Below are positions 37,462 to 46,801 of a stretch of 64,000 nucleotides of DNA, one piece after another. Below the pieces are notes generated by a model that saw only the letters and a program-made list of their open reading frames with translations, was not told the DNA's origin and ran no database searches. The first letter of the stretch is position 1. Each line of letters begins with the position of its first letter. The translations under genes and the position numbers were made by a program. Source of the DNA: Spirochaetota bacterium (lineage in GTDB: Bacteria > Spirochaetota > Brachyspiria > Brachyspirales > JACRPF01); NCBI GenBank assembly GCA_016214035.1, contig JACRPF010000018.1, positions 227,414-291,413 of the forward strand, written 5' to 3'.

Positions 37462-38016
37462 TTATTTTTTTATATTGCTTTGTTCAGTGAAGACAGCAAG
37501 ATATTTCACCGCTGCGCTTACCGGCGTAATTTCATGTTCTTCATTGGCATCGAAATAGAGGCTATCGCCGGGCGTAAGCGTGTATTCAGTGGCTCCAACG
37601 CGGTATTTCATCGTCCCTTCAAGCATATAGATGAATTCCTCGCCTGCATGCGACAGTGCCTGCGGTTTCACCTTTCCTTTTTTAGCCGTGAACAGATACG
37701 GCTGCATGAGCTTTTTGTTTCTGCCCGCCGCATAGGTGAAAAACGAATACCCTTTATCTGTAGCAATGTATGAAGCGGAGGTGATTGATGCCGCCGGAGT
37801 CGCAATTGTCGATGCCTGTCCGTCATCACCCATAAGCGCTGCGACACTCACACCGAGAGCTTTTGCAATCTTCGTAAGTGTCGCGACCGGAGGGCTCGTG
37901 TGCCCTTTTTCTATCTTTGAGAGCAGGCTCTTCGTAAATCCGCATACCGCGGCGATCTCATCAAGCGTACGCATCTGCTGCTTGCGTATCCTGCGAATGG
38001 CGTGTCCAATCATCAT
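37462..38016 (-). CDS. XRE-family regulator with C-terminal cupin sensor
   Basis: 184 residues from the ATG at 38016, where AAGGA lies just upstream; an in-frame ATG at 38028 is the alternative. The N-terminal helix-turn-helix is TLDEIAAVCGFTKSLLSKIE followed by GHTSPPVATLTKIAKALGVS. The C-terminal cupin has ALSHAGEEFIYMLEGTMKYR and DSLYFDANEEHEI. This architecture binds a small ligand and usually represses its own operon. A perfect palindrome fills the spacer of its consensus promoter at 38060-38088, which suggests autorepression and control of the four downstream enzyme genes. Confidence 0.92.
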   Translation of the reverse strand: MMIGHAIRRIRKQQMRTLDEIAAVCGFTKSLLSKIEKGHTSPPVATLTKIAKALGVSVAALMGDDGQASTIATPAASITSASYIATDKGYSFFTYAAGRNKKLMQPYLFTAKKGKVKPQALSHAGEEFIYMLEGTMKYRVGATEYTLTPGDSLYFDANEEHEITPVSAAVKYLAVFTEQSNIKK

Positions 38017-38059
38017 TGATTCCTTCATTTCATTAACGGCGTTTAATTCGACTATATAT

Positions 38060-38088
38060 ATTATAATTCAACCTTGTTGAATTGTCAA
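38060..38088 (-). promoter_or_regulatory. consensus sigma-70 promoter with an embedded operator palindrome
   Basis: On the minus strand a perfect TTGACA (38088-38083), a 17-bp spacer and a perfect TATAAT (38065-38060). The spacer is occupied by AATTCAAC-CTT-GTTGAATT (38065-38083), an exact 8-bp inverted repeat. Strong promoter plus central operator is the arrangement of a tightly repressed, self-regulated XRE operon. Confidence 0.85.
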
Positions 38089-38229
38089 CAGTATATGGCA
38101 TAGCCTTATTGTGGTACCCGCCCTCTGCCGGTGAGTTAACCAAAGCCGCTTGAAACGCGCGGCATTGCTTCTGTGAACTAACGCTCCGAACGCCATTGAC
38201 GCCCGACGGTAGCTACTATTATTTTAAAA

Positions 38230-40194
38230 CTAGTTATCGTCCATCCGTTTCATCTTCAGTATAACAGGCTGTATCGGCTCAACACTAACAGCCAAAATCA
38301 TATCGCGCTCAGGATAATTCCTGAAGCTGAGCTGTTCCCACGTTCCTGAACCATTGAGTTTTTCGACGGCAGACACCGGCGCGCCGCCGATGCGCAGTCT
38401 GAGTTCCGGCAATGCGTCCATACCCATATGCATCACATACAGCAATTCGCCGCCGCCGGCTTCGTTTGCAATTACGCCATGACGCACGTACATATCAACA
38501 TCAGAAACAACTATCGCCGGAAGTTGACTCCCGTTCAGCCAGCCTATCACTCCGCCGAGCTGCTCCCTTCTGACCTCATTCATGAACGGAGTAAAACCCA
38601 ATGCCGCCGCGTATACCGCTGCACGACCGCCATGACGGTTGGTGAACAGCGTTAGTCCCGGTCCGGCGTCAGTCTCATCAGGGCACAGATACCAGGGTAT
38701 GGTGAATTGCCGGGAAAGTTCGGTGACATTTTCTTCGGTCACGGATAAACGGAACGCTGAGCCGCGTATCAATGACGTGATGTTTATTTTCTTTCCGGCA
38801 GCCTTCCCGTTAACCGGATCGGAGTTCAGCCGCTCGTGGTTCACCGCCCATGATGCGGGACTGTCTACCCTGACACCGAGCAGATCGGTAAAACCTCTTT
38901 GACATAACCGTTCCGCCGCACCGCCGTCAAGAAGCACGGCCTTCGAAAGGAATCGTTTTAGTTCTACATCGCTGAAAAAATCAACGTCCTTCCCGGCGAG
39001 CATGAAGACACCGGCCGTATGTGAGGCGCCGACACGGCAGGGAATCCCCATATGTCCGAGTATCTGACATGTCCAATTATGCTGCCATACCCCTGAATCG
39101 TACGCCGGAACTCCGGCTTCAGGTATCGGCACCGTAGGCTCGTCCCACATGACCGAACGGCATATCCTGTGAAGCTCATGATACATCGCTATATTTTCTT
39201 TCAGTATCGAACGATATGCGACACCGCTTTCAGGTTCATATTCTCCGAGACGTGTAACCCAGAGCTTTGCGCCCGTTGTACCGTTGATAAGCGAGAATAT
39301 TATCTGCGCATTGAGCGCATTCGCCGATGTGCAGTAGCGGTTCTGCGGATACGTGTCGGACTCAGACAGAATTTCCGGAATAGTTTTCAACACTTCCATC
39401 TGCGCCGCCATCCAATATACACGACCAAGAATATCCCGGCCGTCATTGCTCAGATACCATGCATTGCCTATCCTGACGAACGGCTGTTGTTTTCCGGCAA
39501 GCAGCCGCGCCATCGGTTCGGCAAACGGCAGTTCAGAGCCGTGCGCATGACAGATACAGATACCGCAGGGCAATCCGGGATCCGCGGCATCAATACCGTC
39601 ACGCACTTTTTTCGCAAGTGTCATTAAACTTGAAAGCCGCACCTCATCCCACGTTTTTCTAAGACCTTCATCGCGTGTAACGGCTGCGATAAGCTGTTCT
39701 CTGGTAAAGTCAGTGCCGGCGGCTTTATTGACGGCGCTCAAATGCAGTTTGCAGAAACAACCCGAGCCGCCGTTGTTCGCGAGACGGAAATCATCGTCGA
39801 CAAGAAGGAAATCGGGGCGTGATGCGGCAACCGTAGCCACGGCGTTATAGATATATTCCTGGAACTCCGTGTCGAGCGGGCATATCGACTGCGTTTCCAC
39901 GCCGTTGCTGTTGATGCTCCGCTGATACTTCGCGTCCGTCGGTGTCCCGTGACCGATGAGACTTTGCAGCAGTATCCCCACCTTGAGACCGGAGTCTTCC
40001 AGCGGTTTTCTCATCTCGATGAAAAGATCACGCAGATATTCCGCCTTCGTCATGGTGGGCTCATGTTCCTGCGGACTTAACGGCAGCGAAAATGCGACAT
40101 CGGTAACGCCGCATTCGGTCTGTAGCGCTCGCAAATCTGAAACTATCTCATCCCTGTGACTGATGAGCAGCGGACTGATGTTTATGATTCTCAT
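38230..40194 (-). CDS. putative glycosidase-like TIM-barrel protein, family unassigned
   Basis: 654 residues from the ATG at 40194 with GAGAGGCAGGA upstream; no signal peptide, so cytoplasmic. The first ~400 residues read as a TIM barrel (DFLLVDDDFRLANNGG, CGICICHAHGSELPFAEPMA, VRIGNAWYLSNDGRDILGRV). The rest is a Rossmann-like and beta-sandwich C-terminus, resembling the architecture of GH42-like enzymes. Candidate carboxylates are present, but I cannot assign a catalytic pair. It follows the transporter gene by 30 bp, suggesting it acts on the imported sugar. Confidence 0.5.
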   Translation of the reverse strand: MRIINISPLLISHRDEIVSDLRALQTECGVTDVAFSLPLSPQEHEPTMTKAEYLRDLFIEMRKPLEDSGLKVGILLQSLIGHGTPTDAKYQRSINSNGVETQSICPLDTEFQEYIYNAVATVAASRPDFLLVDDDFRLANNGGSGCFCKLHLSAVNKAAGTDFTREQLIAAVTRDEGLRKTWDEVRLSSLMTLAKKVRDGIDAADPGLPCGICICHAHGSELPFAEPMARLLAGKQQPFVRIGNAWYLSNDGRDILGRVYWMAAQMEVLKTIPEILSESDTYPQNRYCTSANALNAQIIFSLINGTTGAKLWVTRLGEYEPESGVAYRSILKENIAMYHELHRICRSVMWDEPTVPIPEAGVPAYDSGVWQHNWTCQILGHMGIPCRVGASHTAGVFMLAGKDVDFFSDVELKRFLSKAVLLDGGAAERLCQRGFTDLLGVRVDSPASWAVNHERLNSDPVNGKAAGKKINITSLIRGSAFRLSVTEENVTELSRQFTIPWYLCPDETDAGPGLTLFTNRHGGRAAVYAAALGFTPFMNEVRREQLGGVIGWLNGSQLPAIVVSDVDMYVRHGVIANEAGGGELLYVMHMGMDALPELRLRIGGAPVSAVEKLNGSGTWEQLSFRNYPERDMILAVSVEPIQPVILKMKRMDDN

Positions 40195-40224
40195 ATTCCT
40201 GCCTCTCAATTATCCTGAAATCAC

Positions 40225-41109
40225 TTATCTCGAGATAGCTACGATACCGGTGATCGTAGCCGCAAGCCCCGCCCAGTTGAACCATCGGCTTTTCTCGCGG
40301 ATGACGAACAGACTGTACATCGAAAAGCCCACAATGCAGGAACCTACAATGAGCGGAAAACATATCGATGCCATTCCCTGTTTGGAAAGCATATCCAGCG
40401 CGACATAGAAAAGCTTAACGCTGACAGTATTAAGTGCGGCCATACCAAGCGCAAGCAGCAGTGTCCGGCGATCCGGTATGGGAAGCCGTCCGCGAAAGAG
40501 CGATATCACCAATGCTCCGGCAAACGCACCGGCGCTCCCGAGTGTAGGCCGTATATTCGCGTTATCTATCCAGCCGCGCCAGTATGATGGAACGCTTTGC
40601 AGCGTCTGTCCTATGCCGAAAAGGATGAACGCCGCGAATGTAAGCACTAACCACATCCTGTTTCCCTCAACATTATTCCCGCCGAGGATCGACGGCACCA
40701 GCATGCCGATGAGTATCATCCCTACGCCGAGGAATTTGATTGCAGCCGCATGTTCTCCGAAAAGTACAATGCCGCTGATAAACGGAATTATCAGCGCCGA
40801 CTGACCGACAGCCCAGATGACGCCGTTATGTCCGCTATTCATCGCCCGCTGCATGACGATGAGTCCGGCCGCGTTGGCGATACCCGAACTGATTATCACC
40901 GTTGTCAGTGATAGCGGTTCCATCACCTGCCCGCCGATGGCAACATTCCAGCGCACATATACCAGCATCGTGAGCACAGCGGTGAACAGCGTGTTCGCGG
41001 CATAGTAATCGATGAATTCTATCTTCGACCGTGAACACCGGCTCATGATGATTCCGATGAACGTCCAGAGAAGCCCCGTACCGATGGCGATGAGTATGCC
41101 GATATACAT
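40225..41109 (-). CDS. DMT-superfamily (EamA-like) transporter
   Basis: 294 residues from the ATG at 41109, with AAGGA upstream. About ten hydrophobic helices occur in two repeated halves, beginning YIGILIAIGTGLLWTFIGII and ending IREKSRWFNWAGLAATITGI, typical of drug/metabolite and rhamnose-type carriers. It would sit in the inner membrane. Its position upstream of a putative cytoplasmic glycosidase and divergent from an AraC gene points to sugar or oligosaccharide import rather than drug export; that is inference. Confidence 0.75.
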   Translation of the reverse strand: MYIGILIAIGTGLLWTFIGIIMSRCSRSKIEFIDYYAANTLFTAVLTMLVYVRWNVAIGGQVMEPLSLTTVIISSGIANAAGLIVMQRAMNSGHNGVIWAVGQSALIIPFISGIVLFGEHAAAIKFLGVGMILIGMLVPSILGGNNVEGNRMWLVLTFAAFILFGIGQTLQSVPSYWRGWIDNANIRPTLGSAGAFAGALVISLFRGRLPIPDRRTLLLALGMAALNTVSVKLFYVALDMLSKQGMASICFPLIVGSCIVGFSMYSLFVIREKSRWFNWAGLAATITGIVAISR

Positions 41110-41195
41110 GAACTTTCCTTGCATTGCAAAAATGAACTATTGCCGGTAATATACTGACGATAGAATAAAAGTATATCGTTATTTGTGCTGTGAAC

Positions 41196-41999
41196 ATGGA
41201 TAATTCTGCTGCGGCAATCATCTCGTGCGACGAAACCGTTTCAAAAGGCGGCCATCGATTTCGACGCGAATCCGGCTTTCCGTATTATACGTTCGGTTGT
41301 CTGCTCTCCGGGCGTTCGCAGAAACGCATGTCATCGGGTGTGTACGAATACACCCCGGTATGTTTTACCGTAACACCGCCGAATACCCCCTATGCAGTAT
41401 ATCATCCGATAGCACATCGGGAACTATGGTACATTTTCAGTATAAAACCGGAATGGCGTTCCCTGCTTCGCTGGGGCACATCGGCTGATGTGATCGCACA
41501 ACCGCTGCACGCAGGCGTTGAACACCGCGCGGAACAGCGGCAGATAATCCGTCATCTGCGCGATACAATTGCGCATTACCGCTCGCCCCTTCCGCATGCG
41601 ATGCGTATGGCGGAGCTGTCATTCGAGCAGGCGCTCATCCTTGTCGCCAATCTCGCGGGCAGTCACGGAAGCATCGACGAACGCATCGAGCGGGTTATCG
41701 ACAGCCTGCGGAGAAGACCGGCACAGCACTGGGGTATTTCCGAAATGGCTGAGACCGCAGGTCTTTCGCCGTCACGGTTCTCGCATATTTTCCATGAAGA
41801 ACTCGGCATCGCTCCGGCGAAGTTCCTCGATGAAGTGCGTTTTGAAAAGGCGAAATCGCTGCTGCTCTCTACGGAACAGTCGGTGCAGGATATCGCAGCT
41901 GCAGTAGGCTATTACGACCCGCTGCATTTTTCATCACGTTTCCGTCGTATCGCAGGTCTCAGTCCCGCATACTTCCGCCGGAAAGAGAAAAAGAAATAA
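41196..41999 (+). CDS. AraC-family transcriptional regulator
   Basis: 267 residues from the ATG at 41196 (a GTG at 41190 is in frame). An N-terminal cupin-like sensor (EYTPVCFTVTPPNTPYAVYH) is followed by the C-terminal AraC domain: WGISEMAETAGLSPSRFSHI and SVQDIAAAVGYYDPLHFSSR are the two helix-turn-helices, with a GLSPAYFRR end. It is divergent from the transporter gene with 86 bp between starts and so probably regulates it. No Shine-Dalgarno is obvious. Confidence 0.9.
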   Translation: MDNSAAAIISCDETVSKGGHRFRRESGFPYYTFGCLLSGRSQKRMSSGVYEYTPVCFTVTPPNTPYAVYHPIAHRELWYIFSIKPEWRSLLRWGTSADVIAQPLHAGVEHRAEQRQIIRHLRDTIAHYRSPLPHAMRMAELSFEQALILVANLAGSHGSIDERIERVIDSLRRRPAQHWGISEMAETAGLSPSRFSHIFHEELGIAPAKFLDEVRFEKAKSLLLSTEQSVQDIAAAVGYYDPLHFSSRFRRIAGLSPAYFRRKEKKK

Positions 42000-42020
42000 A
42001 AAGCGTACGAAGTCTTTTCT

Positions 42021-43424
42021 CTATTTGCCTGCAGCGTTCTCGCCGAAATACGGCAGCGCCATCAGTTCACCGCGTATGCGTTCTATCTGTGTTTTCATGA
42101 GCGTCGGTGAATAGAGCGAACGCTTGCCTTCGACACCATGCTTTTTCATAAGCTGTGCGATAGCCTCATTCGCGGCGTCGAGATCGGCAAGCGACTCCTC
42201 GACATTGAAACGCCCCGGTGACGTGGGGTCCGGCGGCCAGCGCGAATCGGATACGTACGCCGATATCACCCGTTTGAGCGCGATCTTCACATCAGCCTCT
42301 TCAGCATCGATGCGAATCTTACAGTATGCGCAGACCGATTTGATGCCGTCATAGACCGAGCGGCAGACGGGGTCGAGTATGCGCGCGTATTTGGTGTTCG
42401 CCCATGCTTTCGCCGTACCGCCGTGCCATGCCACACCGTTCTCGATATTCTCGATAAAATCATTCCTGCCGAGTGAGCGCATTTTCAGCACATCGGCGGG
42501 CGTTGCAAGATCGTAGCCGAGGCGAACCGCCGCATCAAGCGCATCCTTGAAACGCGCAATGCTTCCCGGCTCCGGCTCGAAGAAGCGCGCCTGACCGAAC
42601 TGCTTCACATAAAAGTACGCCGTAGTACCTATGTATTCGGCGTCCTCTGCATACGGAAGGATGAAACCGCCGGTTGCAGCCACGCGGTCCTTCCAACGCG
42701 CAAGCATCGCCTCCACTTCCGATATGGCCACCGGCTTTTCGCGATACCCTTCGGTGGCGCCCATCAGATACCAGAGCATGAAGTTCGACATCATGTCGGA
42801 ACGGAATATCAGATTGAGTCCGTTCTTCGCTTTCGACGGATTGGTGAGATATTTCAGGAACTCCGGTTTATCCTTGATATAGTCTTCAATGCGGAAGAGA
42901 TGATTCTTGTTGCTGTGACCGGCCACGTCGAACGTAAGCCCCGTCGCTTCGCGTATCTCGGGGAACGACAGAAAGAACGAATCAGCATCCATGATGAGCG
43001 ATTTGAACCCGGCCGCTTTGTAGATATCCGGCACATAACCGGCCCAGGCGCATTCGGGGTTCCATCCCGTTTCAGGACGGACACCGGTGTGTTTTTCCCA
43101 TGCGTCAAGACCGTCTTTGAGCGTGATGAGGCATATCTCGGGATCGATATTCGATATCATCAAATGCGTGAACGGCGATGCCACCGGTTCGATTTTTTTC
43201 TCCCGGATCAACGAGCGCAGTTTCGCGATGACGCCGGGCGTCTCTCGAGCCATGAAATCAATCGTCTCGCCGGACGCCTCAAACGCGATGCGGTACCGGT
43301 CGTCGGACGCGACAAGGTCGAAGAGCTTTTCATACGACTCGATGGCCACCCAGGCGCGGCGGTCGGGACGAAGCTGCGAGTATTGAATATTTGCGTGCGG
43401 AAGAAATATTATTTTCGGGTTCAT
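42021..43424 (-). CDS. glycoside hydrolase family 57-like protein
   Basis: 467 residues, no signal peptide. The N-terminus PKIIFLPHANIQYSQL matches the first strand of GH57/38-type (beta/alpha)7 barrels with their conserved His. FEASGETIDFM and RPETGWNPECAWAGYVPDIY resemble later barrel motifs, the Glu in the latter being the candidate nucleophile. A helical C-terminus (DLDAANEAIAQLMKKHGVEG) follows. GH57 enzymes act on alpha-glucans or alpha-galactosides. The gene has its own activator-type promoter at 43453-43523. Confidence 0.6.
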   Translation of the reverse strand: MNPKIIFLPHANIQYSQLRPDRRAWVAIESYEKLFDLVASDDRYRIAFEASGETIDFMARETPGVIAKLRSLIREKKIEPVASPFTHLMISNIDPEICLITLKDGLDAWEKHTGVRPETGWNPECAWAGYVPDIYKAAGFKSLIMDADSFFLSFPEIREATGLTFDVAGHSNKNHLFRIEDYIKDKPEFLKYLTNPSKAKNGLNLIFRSDMMSNFMLWYLMGATEGYREKPVAISEVEAMLARWKDRVAATGGFILPYAEDAEYIGTTAYFYVKQFGQARFFEPEPGSIARFKDALDAAVRLGYDLATPADVLKMRSLGRNDFIENIENGVAWHGGTAKAWANTKYARILDPVCRSVYDGIKSVCAYCKIRIDAEEADVKIALKRVISAYVSDSRWPPDPTSPGRFNVEESLADLDAANEAIAQLMKKHGVEGKRSLYSPTLMKTQIERIRGELMALPYFGENAAGK

Positions 43425-43452
43425 ATCATTACTCCATGATAATAGTCAGCAT

Positions 43453-43523
43453 AGTATAACGATAAACCACGGATTTTGTTATGCGGATATTTCGAAAATA
43501 TTATCAAATATTCTGAAAACGGC
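43453..43523 (-). promoter_or_regulatory. activator-dependent promoter with 21-bp tandem sites, GH57-like gene
   Basis: A TATACT -10 (minus strand, 43458-43453) lies 24 bp from TGCGGATATTTCGAAAATAT (43482-43501), which matches 19 of 20 bases of the glycosidase-operon site at 33902-33921. A weaker second half (ATATTCTGAAAA, aligned from 43503) follows at 21 bp. The same regulator probably serves both promoters. Confidence 0.6.
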
Positions 43524-44759
43524 TCATGCGTGGGAATACCGCTGCTCAGGCATGGAAAAATATGCGCATTCCGCAAAGAAAAACCGTGATGAGTTTAATC
43601 TGCTGTAGTCATACTGCCGCAGCACCGACTCGATGAGCTCACGATGCGCCGGGTCTCCGGCCTGAGCCGCTATGGCTGCTGCCGCGAGCGGCGAGACCAT
43701 ATAGCGGTGTTCATAATGTCCGCGTTCCCCGTTCTTTGCATTATCGCGCATCCGTGAGAGCCGCTCAGCATCTTCCTGTGTCTTCTGCGGAAACCACTGT
43801 GCGTAGACTGCTCGCCAATCCGACGCACCGAAAATCTTCGCATCATTATTGTCGAACGTTTCAAAACCGGAATTCGATATTCCATATATCGCTTCCGCCG
43901 CCGCTGCCGCAAGTCCTCTCCGGTAATATTCCCTGATATCCGTATCATCCTCGAACCCGATGAGATGCCGTACCGATGCCTGTGTTCCCACATATATCCA
44001 TGTCTGATATGCCGGCAGGCGTTCCCATTTGAAGTGGGCGAGATCGTAGAGATAACCTTCGGCGCAAATCGCAGCTCGGCTCAGTCCCCGAGTACCGGGT
44101 TTTTCATCGCGCGCTTTCAAATACCGTTCCATCCATACCGCGTCACCGGTCATCTCATGAACGGCGCGCAGCATGAAAAGATACCGTGCCGCATCCCGGA
44201 AGAGTTCGCCGGTGAAACCGCCGCGGAAATCGCCGGTGAACGAACCGTCACACGGACAGCGCCAGCCGGTCGATTCCAGTACATCGGCAACTTCCCTGAC
44301 CTTGTCGACAATGGCTCTTTTCTCTGCATCCGTCGGGATATCGCTTTTCCAGTATGCATAGAGTCCGAGGAACCACGGATGCGTCTGATCGTCCGAGCCG
44401 AGCGGATAATGACTTCTGCCGTCGACGGCAAAACCGCGGACTATCATTCCCGGCACATCGGATACGGACGCGCATTTGATAAGTCCGTTCGCCAGACGCC
44501 GTGCTTTTGCTGTATCGGCCATGTCGCGGCTGCGTCGCGCACGTTCAACGATCGCCGGGAGATACAGCCCGGTGAACATGGGTCCGTCTTCGATAGGACT
44601 GAACCATCCAATTGCGTTCGGCTTGCCGAGTGCGCACTCTTCCGGCGTCGGTTTATCGCCGATAAAATCCAAAATGATGCCGTGTGTGTCAATGAATTTC
44701 TTCCACAGCGCATGATGCGCCTCATCAATCGCTGACCGTGTCGACCGCATCGTTTCCAT
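43524..44759 (-). CDS. putative alpha/alpha-barrel carbohydrate-active protein, family unassigned
   Basis: 411 residues, GAGGATGA ribosome site, no signal peptide. The sequence is almost wholly helical with regular aromatic-rich helix pairs (TGLYLPAIVERARRSRDMAD, FRDAARYLFMLRAVHEMTGD, YLYDLAHFKWERLPAYQTWI). This is the pattern of six-hairpin glycosidases, epimerases or lyases. I cannot name the family. It ends 99 bp before the GH57-like gene start and is divergent from the AraC gene at 44868. Confidence 0.5.
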   Translation of the reverse strand: METMRSTRSAIDEAHHALWKKFIDTHGIILDFIGDKPTPEECALGKPNAIGWFSPIEDGPMFTGLYLPAIVERARRSRDMADTAKARRLANGLIKCASVSDVPGMIVRGFAVDGRSHYPLGSDDQTHPWFLGLYAYWKSDIPTDAEKRAIVDKVREVADVLESTGWRCPCDGSFTGDFRGGFTGELFRDAARYLFMLRAVHEMTGDAVWMERYLKARDEKPGTRGLSRAAICAEGYLYDLAHFKWERLPAYQTWIYVGTQASVRHLIGFEDDTDIREYYRRGLAAAAAEAIYGISNSGFETFDNNDAKIFGASDWRAVYAQWFPQKTQEDAERLSRMRDNAKNGERGHYEHRYMVSPLAAAAIAAQAGDPAHRELIESVLRQYDYSRLNSSRFFFAECAYFSMPEQRYSHA

Positions 44760-44867
44760 CGCTCATCCTCGTGTCAATATTGCTAATAGAACGTACGGCT
44801 ATATAATTACGACAGAACCGCCTGAAGTAAATGCATCCGGTGGTACGATTTCACTTTTTGGAATGCC

Positions 44868-45686
44868 ATGGACACTATCATCTACAATCCGCCGCTCATT
44901 GAAACTCCGCTCGATATATTCATTCACAGTGCCGGGATCACATCACGCAAATCACAGCAGTATGCTCAGGCCTCACCGTTTTACAATATCTGTTATTATA
45001 TTCGCGGGAACGGCACGCATGCACGGAACGGGGCACGTGCACTTCCCTACGGTCCCGGCACCGTTGCCGTGGGCGAACCGGGCATTCACTACACACGCAT
45101 ACCGCGCGACAGCGACTCTATCGATGCACAGTGGATCAATTTCACCGGACCGAAAGCCGACGAGATTTTTTCCCGATACAATACTCCGGCGCCGCATCTG
45201 TTCTTCGCGGGCAATGATGTTGAATACCTCAGATATTTCACCATGATATTCCGTGCGCTGAAGGCCGGCACACCGGATGATACACTGTCCGCCTGCGCCA
45301 TGCTCCTGCCGCTCATCGTTGAGACGCTCAGGAGAAAAAAAGCGGCACGCCGCACGACCGCACCTGATGAGGTGAATGCGTTCACCGCTTTCTGCAGAAA
45401 GCGTCTGCATGAGACTGAACTGCCGCTCGACGAATTCCTCGCGCGCCACCGGCTTTCGTATGAATCGTTCCGGAAAAAGTTCAGGCGTGACACCGGCGTG
45501 GCCCCGCGCGACTACTGGCTCATGGCTAAATTATCCGAAGCAAAACGCCTGCTAAAAAGCACCGGGCTCCCGGTTGAGACGATATCCGGCAAAGTCGGCA
45601 TAGAACCGCCGGCGTATTTTTCACGATTGTTCAGAAAAAAGGAAGGTGTAACGCCCACGGAATTCCGCGAGCGTGATATTGTGTGA
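44868..45686 (+). CDS. AraC-family transcriptional regulator
   Basis: 272 residues. A cupin-type N-terminus (YNICYYIRGNGTHARNGARA, GPGTVAVGEPGIHYTRIPRD) resembles the sugar-binding domain of AraC itself. The C-terminal DNA-binding region has LPLDEFLARHRLSYESFRKK and PVETISGKVGIEPPAYFSRL as its helix-turn-helices and ends GVTPTEFRER. It is divergent from the alpha/alpha-barrel gene, a likely target. Confidence 0.9.
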   Translation: MDTIIYNPPLIETPLDIFIHSAGITSRKSQQYAQASPFYNICYYIRGNGTHARNGARALPYGPGTVAVGEPGIHYTRIPRDSDSIDAQWINFTGPKADEIFSRYNTPAPHLFFAGNDVEYLRYFTMIFRALKAGTPDDTLSACAMLLPLIVETLRRKKAARRTTAPDEVNAFTAFCRKRLHETELPLDEFLARHRLSYESFRKKFRRDTGVAPRDYWLMAKLSEAKRLLKSTGLPVETISGKVGIEPPAYFSRLFRKKEGVTPTEFRERDIV

Positions 45687-45703
45687 CGTATTCCGCAGTT
45701 CTT

Positions 45704-46786
45704 TTACCGCGAAAGACAGCGCCGCAGCACCGGTTCGATGTGATCCGCCATGCGGAGAAACCCCACATCGGTGGGATGCGTTCCGTCAACCGTCGCCTCG
45801 CCGTCATCACCAAGCAGATCATCCCCGCAGATATAAAACAGATGCTCATCCTGCGCACGTAGCGGTGCCATCACCGTCTCAAGCGCATCGTTCTTTGCCG
45901 TACGTGCATTCACGCGTCCGGCACCGAGCCACGACTGCTGATACGTGATGTTTTCCACTAATACAATCGGCGTTTCGGGATGCCGTTCGCGAAGGATGCG
46001 TACGAACGGAACCATGCGTTCCTTTACCAGCTCTTCAGTCATATTGGGAAGCGGATCGACTACGAATACCGAAGCATCTATCTCGGCGACAAGACGCGCC
46101 ACTTCGGGTTCGGCCCGCCCGTTGCCGGAGAAACCGAGGTTTATCGTCGGGATGTTCAGACGCCTGCCGAGTATCGACGGATATGCCATGCCCGGACGCG
46201 ATGCGCATCCGCCGTGAACGATTGATGTGCCGTAGAACACCGCCGGTTTTCCGTACGCAGACGGCGCCGGTTTTATGACAGCACCGCGCGGAATGCCGAT
46301 GAACAATTCCTCGATGCCGTTATAGAGCGGCAGATAGAGACGATACCCGCGAACAATACCCGGTGTCATACCGCCGATAAGCTTCACCTGATTTGCAGGC
46401 GACTTGACCGGACGTCCCACGGCAAGCCAGCGCCAGCCGGAATCGTGCAGCGCATAGAGGTCAAGACCGCTCACGCCGGTGGCCGGCATATGGTCCATCG
46501 CCAAGCCCGGATTCAGCACCGTCCAGCGCGCGCCTATCTCGGCCGCGTCCGACTGGAATTGAATTTCAATGCCGGCGCTGTGACGGCTCAGGCTCCACAC
46601 GGGTGACGGGACAATTGCCTCGGCGCGTTTCGGAAAACGGTCGAACGTGCGGCTGCGCTCCTCTCCTGTCCATCCAAGACCGGCGACGGTGAGTTTCCGC
46701 GCATCATACCAGAGGAGATCACTGTCGGGAACGCTTACGGCGAAATTCGGGTCGAGGTCTTCGGGCTTGTTTCCGGTACTCATCAT
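45704..46786 (-). CDS. SGNH/GDSL-type hydrolase (esterase) with N-terminal GxDLY domain
   Basis: 360 residues, CCGGAGG upstream, no signal peptide. The N-terminal ~155 residues carry GVSGLDLYALHDSGW, the GxDLY signature of a beta domain that precedes some SGNH hydrolases. The catalytic domain has FYGTSIVHGGCASRPG (nucleophile Ser in block I), INLGFSGNGRAEPEV (block II Gly) and VDGTHPTDVGFLRM (Asp/His of block V). Members de-acetylate or de-esterify carbohydrates. It fits the role of removing acyl groups so that glycosidases can act. Confidence 0.85.
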   Translation of the reverse strand: MMSTGNKPEDLDPNFAVSVPDSDLLWYDARKLTVAGLGWTGEERSRTFDRFPKRAEAIVPSPVWSLSRHSAGIEIQFQSDAAEIGARWTVLNPGLAMDHMPATGVSGLDLYALHDSGWRWLAVGRPVKSPANQVKLIGGMTPGIVRGYRLYLPLYNGIEELFIGIPRGAVIKPAPSAYGKPAVFYGTSIVHGGCASRPGMAYPSILGRRLNIPTINLGFSGNGRAEPEVARLVAEIDASVFVVDPLPNMTEELVKERMVPFVRILRERHPETPIVLVENITYQQSWLGAGRVNARTAKNDALETVMAPLRAQDEHLFYICGDDLLGDDGEATVDGTHPTDVGFLRMADHIEPVLRRCLSR

Positions 46787-46801
46787 CAATCCTCCGGACT
46801 G

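Noticed and set aside
38104..38229. possible attC-like or terminator structure between the XRE promoter and the 38230 gene
   Set aside because: GCCGC/GCGGC arms exist, but the outer boxes are not in R''/R' orientation and there is no T-run; too weak for either.
33985..44860. ATTTCACTTTTT shared between the 33.99 kb and 44.85 kb intergenic regions
   Set aside because: Low-complexity 12-mer without consistent position relative to a promoter.
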